From Marinobacter vulgaris (GTDB lineage Bacteria; Pseudomonadota; Gammaproteobacteria; Pseudomonadales; Oleiphilaceae), in assembly GCF_003344045.1 (NCBI RefSeq), contig NZ_QFWX01000002.1:157270-221269 (forward strand): a DNA stretch of 64,000 nt. Direction: 5' to 3'. This document shows, piece after piece, positions 61,429 to 64,000 of the stretch. A model generated the notes under the pieces. It searched no databases, was not told the origin of the DNA, and saw nothing but the letters and a program-made list of their open reading frames with translations. Positions within the stretch are counted from its first letter, which is position 1, and every line of letters starts with the position of its first letter. The position numbers were made by a program, and so were the translations under genes.

Positions 61429-61887
61429 CTATTTCATCCGCGAGGCCTCGAACACCGCCAGTTCCTCTCCAGCTTCACCCAACAGGCGTAGCTCGATACC
61501 GTCCAGGTTCACGCCCACGGTCTTTGCGAGCGCTGCAAACAGTAACTGTTCCGTCTGGTTGTCAGGGCATGCTCTGCGGGTGCTGCTCATCGAGTCAAAC
61601 AGCAGGTTTTCGCCCTGCACCCGGTAGTTCCCCATGTACTGGTTGCAGCCGCTGAACCCGCTCACCCGGCCATCGTCCAGAAACAGAATATGAGCTTTCT
61701 GTTCGCGGTCGGTCTCAGGCACCGGTTCGCCGGCGACGCTCAGCAGTTGCCAATAGGTGTTGGTCAGGGGCATCGCCGCAATATCACCGCCCGGGCTACT
61801 GCCAGCCGGCGAGCCTGCGCAACCGGCCAGCAAAAGCACAGCGAACAGGGCGAGCACATACGCCGGAACCACCACTTTCTTTTTCAT
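61429..61887 (-). CDS. META-domain (HslJ-like) lipoprotein
   Basis: 152 residues. The lipoprotein signal (LALFAVLLLAGC) puts the lipidated Cys at 23. The META/HslJ domain (about 40-150) shows LTNTYWQLLSVAG, FSGCNQYMGNY and MSSTRRACPD, with the two family cysteines that can form a disulfide. HslJ-like proteins are envelope proteins linked to stress or novobiocin resistance. Convergent with the small hydrolase gene. Confidence 0.88.
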   Translation of the reverse strand: MKKKVVVPAYVLALFAVLLLAGCAGSPAGSSPGGDIAAMPLTNTYWQLLSVAGEPVPETDREQKAHILFLDDGRVSGFSGCNQYMGNYRVQGENLLFDSMSSTRRACPDNQTEQLLFAALAKTVGVNLDGIELRLLGEAGEELAVFEASRMK

Positions 61888-61932
61888 CCCACTTCTCCCT
61901 GTTCTGAGTCCATGATCACTTTTCGGGCCAAC

Positions 61933-64000
61933 TCAGGCCAACAACCTGGCCAGCCCCGACGCCCTAACCACACCGCGACCCACGGCTTCTTTCAGCACGC
62001 CTTCCTGGCTTACTACCAGGCTCAGCCAGTGCCGGGCGCGGGTGATGCCCGTGTAGACCAGCTCGCGGGTCAGTACTGGCGTCAGCCGGTCCGGAATCAC
62101 CAGGCAGGCATGGGTAAATTCCGAGCCCTGGGACTTGTGAACGGTCATGGCGTAGACGGTTTCCAGTGACTGCAACCGGCTCGGGGAGATCCACCGGATC
62201 GTACCGCTGCCGTCACTGGAGGGAAACGCCACCCGCAGGGTGCCAACCGGCTTGTTGCTGTCATCGCGATCCCAGGGCACGCTCAGGGTAACGCCAATGT
62301 CGCCGTTCATCAGGCCCAGATTATAGTCGTTTCCGGTGATCAGTACCGGACGTCCGTTGTACCAGCCCTCGGTGCGATCAATCAGGCCGGCCTGGCGCAG
62401 GCGCCCGGCAATCTCCCGGTTTAGCCCTTCCACCCCGAAGGGGCCCTGGCGCAGCGCGCACAGAACCTTGAAATGGTTGAAGGCCTCAAGCACGTCGGTG
62501 GCCCAGGCATCCCATCGCTCGCGCTCTTCAGTGGCGGCCGCTAACACTGGCCTGCCGTCCCTGATGAGGCGAAGGTAATGGCCATAGCCCACCGGTGGGG
62601 CAACCGACACATCATTGATCCGACGGCCCTCGCCACTGTTGCGGAAGCGTTCCGGGCTGCCGGTGAGGCCATGGTCCGCCAGCAGTGCCGTACCCGGTTC
62701 GCTGGCAAGGGGACGCACCGAACCACTGGCCGGTGCCACCCAGGCCACGTCTTCGAAGCCCTGTTGCCGACACCGATTGATCAGTTCCCTGTCGAGTTTG
62801 CCAGCGTTGGTGGCCGCGGCCAGCACACCGATACCGCTGTGCTCATCAAAGCGATAGCTCTTGCGCAGCATGGCGACCGCCTGGTCCAGTGGCAGGCCTT
62901 GCGGGTCTGTCAGTTCCGCTGGCAAGCGGCATCCGCTCACCGACTCCAGCCACCGGGCCGTCGCCGGCAGGTAATGGGCAGCCTCGGCGCGCTGGCACAA
63001 CTCTCCCAGTACCGCACCGGCATCCACCGAAGCCAACTGGTCCTTGTCCCCCAGCATGATCAGCCTGGCTCTGGCGGGGAGCGCCGCAAAGACCGAAGCC
63101 ATCAGGTCCACATCCACCATGGAGGCTTCGTCAATCACCAGAATATCCAGCGGCAGCGGGTTGTCCTGATCGTGACGGAATCTCCGGGAACCCGGGCGGC
63201 TGCCCAACAACCGGTGCAGGGTGGTGACCTGGGTGGGGATGGCGGACTTATCCGGTCGCCCTGGCAGCTCCGCGAGCGGCAGGCGTTCCACCGCACCGCC
63301 GATAGACTCGCTCAGCCTTGCAGCGGCCTTGCCGGTCGGTGCTGACAGGCGGATGCGCAGGTAGGGGCTGGCATCACCGGCACCCGCGGATTCGCAGGCT
63401 ACCGACTGCAGGGCCGCCAGCAGGTTCACCACTGTGGTGGTCTTGCCGGTGCCGGGGCCACCGGTGATCACGCTGAAACTGTTCCTGGCTGCCAGGGCGC
63501 AGGCAATCTTCTGGTAATCCGGTTCAGGCCCCGTGCCGAACAGGGCATTCAGCGCTTGCGCCAGCAGGCCGGCATCGTCCAGCTCCACAGGGTTTTCGAG
63601 GCGATCCCGGATGCCCGCGGCTATGGCCTGCTCGTATCGCCAGAACCGGCGCAGATAAAGCCGCGTGCCGTCCAGAACCAATGGTGTCGCCTGCCCGCCA
63701 TTACCAACCGCGCAGCTTCGGCCCAGGTCAGCGATCAGTTCGTCCGGGCTGATACCGGAAAACAGGTCCGACGGCCGCAGGCAGTCTGCCGGGAGCGACG
63801 CCACTCCCTCCGACGGCAGCACCAGTGTAGGCTCGGTGTCGCGGCAAAGGTGCCTTATGTCCAGGCAAACGTGCCCCCGCCCCACCTGATGGGAAACCAT
63901 GGCGGCCAGCAGTGCCAGCATGTGCGAGGGCTGCTCGCCCTGTTCACCGACGATGTTGCAGACGAAAGCCGCAAATGCATGGTCCAGGGCACGGATCCAG
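61933..64000 (-). CDS. recD: RecBCD subunit RecD (partial, cut by window end)
   Basis: The frame is open to the window edge, so the true start lies beyond 64000. The visible 688 residues include the N-terminal domain (LLAAMVSHQVGRGHVCLDIRHL), Walker A SVITGGPGTGKTTTVVNLLA, Walker B LDILVIDEASMVDVDLMASV, LIMLGDKDQLASVDAGAVLG and the C-terminal helicase motifs YAMTVHKSQGSEFTHA and TRELVYTGITRARHWL. RecD is the fast 5-to-3-prime helicase subunit of exonuclease V. recB and recC are expected upstream, outside the window. Confidence 0.95.
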   Translation of the reverse strand, partial: WIRALDHAFAAFVCNIVGEQGEQPSHMLALLAAMVSHQVGRGHVCLDIRHLCRDTEPTLVLPSEGVASLPADCLRPSDLFSGISPDELIADLGRSCAVGNGGQATPLVLDGTRLYLRRFWRYEQAIAAGIRDRLENPVELDDAGLLAQALNALFGTGPEPDYQKIACALAARNSFSVITGGPGTGKTTTVVNLLAALQSVACESAGAGDASPYLRIRLSAPTGKAAARLSESIGGAVERLPLAELPGRPDKSAIPTQVTTLHRLLGSRPGSRRFRHDQDNPLPLDILVIDEASMVDVDLMASVFAALPARARLIMLGDKDQLASVDAGAVLGELCQRAEAAHYLPATARWLESVSGCRLPAELTDPQGLPLDQAVAMLRKSYRFDEHSGIGVLAAATNAGKLDRELINRCRQQGFEDVAWVAPASGSVRPLASEPGTALLADHGLTGSPERFRNSGEGRRINDVSVAPPVGYGHYLRLIRDGRPVLAAATEERERWDAWATDVLEAFNHFKVLCALRQGPFGVEGLNREIAGRLRQAGLIDRTEGWYNGRPVLITGNDYNLGLMNGDIGVTLSVPWDRDDSNKPVGTLRVAFPSSDGSGTIRWISPSRLQSLETVYAMTVHKSQGSEFTHACLVIPDRLTPVLTRELVYTGITRARHWLSLVVSQEGVLKEAVGRGVVRASGLARLLA

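Noticed and set aside
1..64000. CRISPR arrays, insertion sequences, tRNA or rRNA genes
   Set aside because: No regularly spaced repeats, transposase or integrase motifs, or recognisable RNA gene sequences were seen by reading. A dedicated tRNA/ncRNA search was not possible.

Overview
The window reads as a chromosomal segment of a marine or halotolerant gammaproteobacterium. The gene mix (complete valine catabolism, a puu/pot putrescine locus, an AtoE-type fatty-acid transporter, a DUF2959 lipoprotein, FAN1 and RecD), the high GC content and the protein sequences look most like Marinobacter or a close relative. This is inferred from family resemblance, because no rRNA or tRNA gene is present to confirm it. 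Gene density is high. I found no insertion sequence, prophage, integrase or CRISPR array.

Layout. 0-0.6 kb: a yefM-yoeB toxin-antitoxin pair with a probable TGTACA operator. 0.7-9.9 kb: single genes and short operons, comprising a nitrilase divergent from an HxlR regulator, a cupin, a fatty acid desaturase, a DUF2959 lipoprotein next to a divergent PRPP synthetase paralogue, an NTF2-like protein, a small lipoprotein, a row of small membrane protein, TauD-like dioxygenase and SMR exporter, and an AtoE-like transporter. 10-16 kb: NAD-malic enzyme, a DUF2235 hydrolase, and a lipoprotein plus hybrid histidine kinase facing its likely LuxR-type response regulator tail to tail. 16.4-19.5 kb: an intact TPP-dependent enzyme downstream of a decayed FAD dehydrogenase, divergent from a decayed AraC regulator whose paired operator repeats are still visible. 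19.6-23.1 kb: MscS channel, small membrane protein, RetSat/CrtI-like oxidoreductase and a gamma-glutamylcyclotransferase-like protein.

23.1-33.7 kb is a putrescine locus: puuB, puuC and puuA (glutamylated-putrescine pathway) and the potFGHI importer. Four bases after potI lies a 655-residue protein of a family I do not recognise. It carries residues spaced like the papain active site (Gln390, Cys396, His554, Asn575). I regard it as the best candidate for something undescribed. 33.7-38.0 kb holds an RND efflux permease and its fusion lipoprotein.

38.8-52.2 kb is a block of branched-chain amino acid genes on the minus strand. mmsA, acyl-CoA dehydrogenase, enoyl-CoA hydratase, 3-hydroxyisobutyryl-CoA hydrolase and mmsB cover isobutyryl-CoA to propionyl-CoA. 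An acyl-CoA synthetase, a hotdog thioesterase and an alpha/beta hydrolase follow, then livGF-livK-livHM and a terminator. The divergent AraC-type gene mmsR (52.3 kb) faces a pair of 21-bp-spaced direct repeats. Two ACGT-rich palindromes resembling LiuR sites lie upstream of the acyl-CoA synthetase and upstream of livG, suggesting that import and catabolism are controlled together.

53.3-64 kb: a zinc alcohol dehydrogenase, a perfect 32-bp palindrome, a metallophosphoesterase, a periplasmic glutathione peroxidase, a FAN1 nuclease overlapping an XPD-like helicase with an N-terminal nuclease domain, a luciferase-like monooxygenase, a small hydrolase, a META-domain lipoprotein and a recD gene cut by the window edge.
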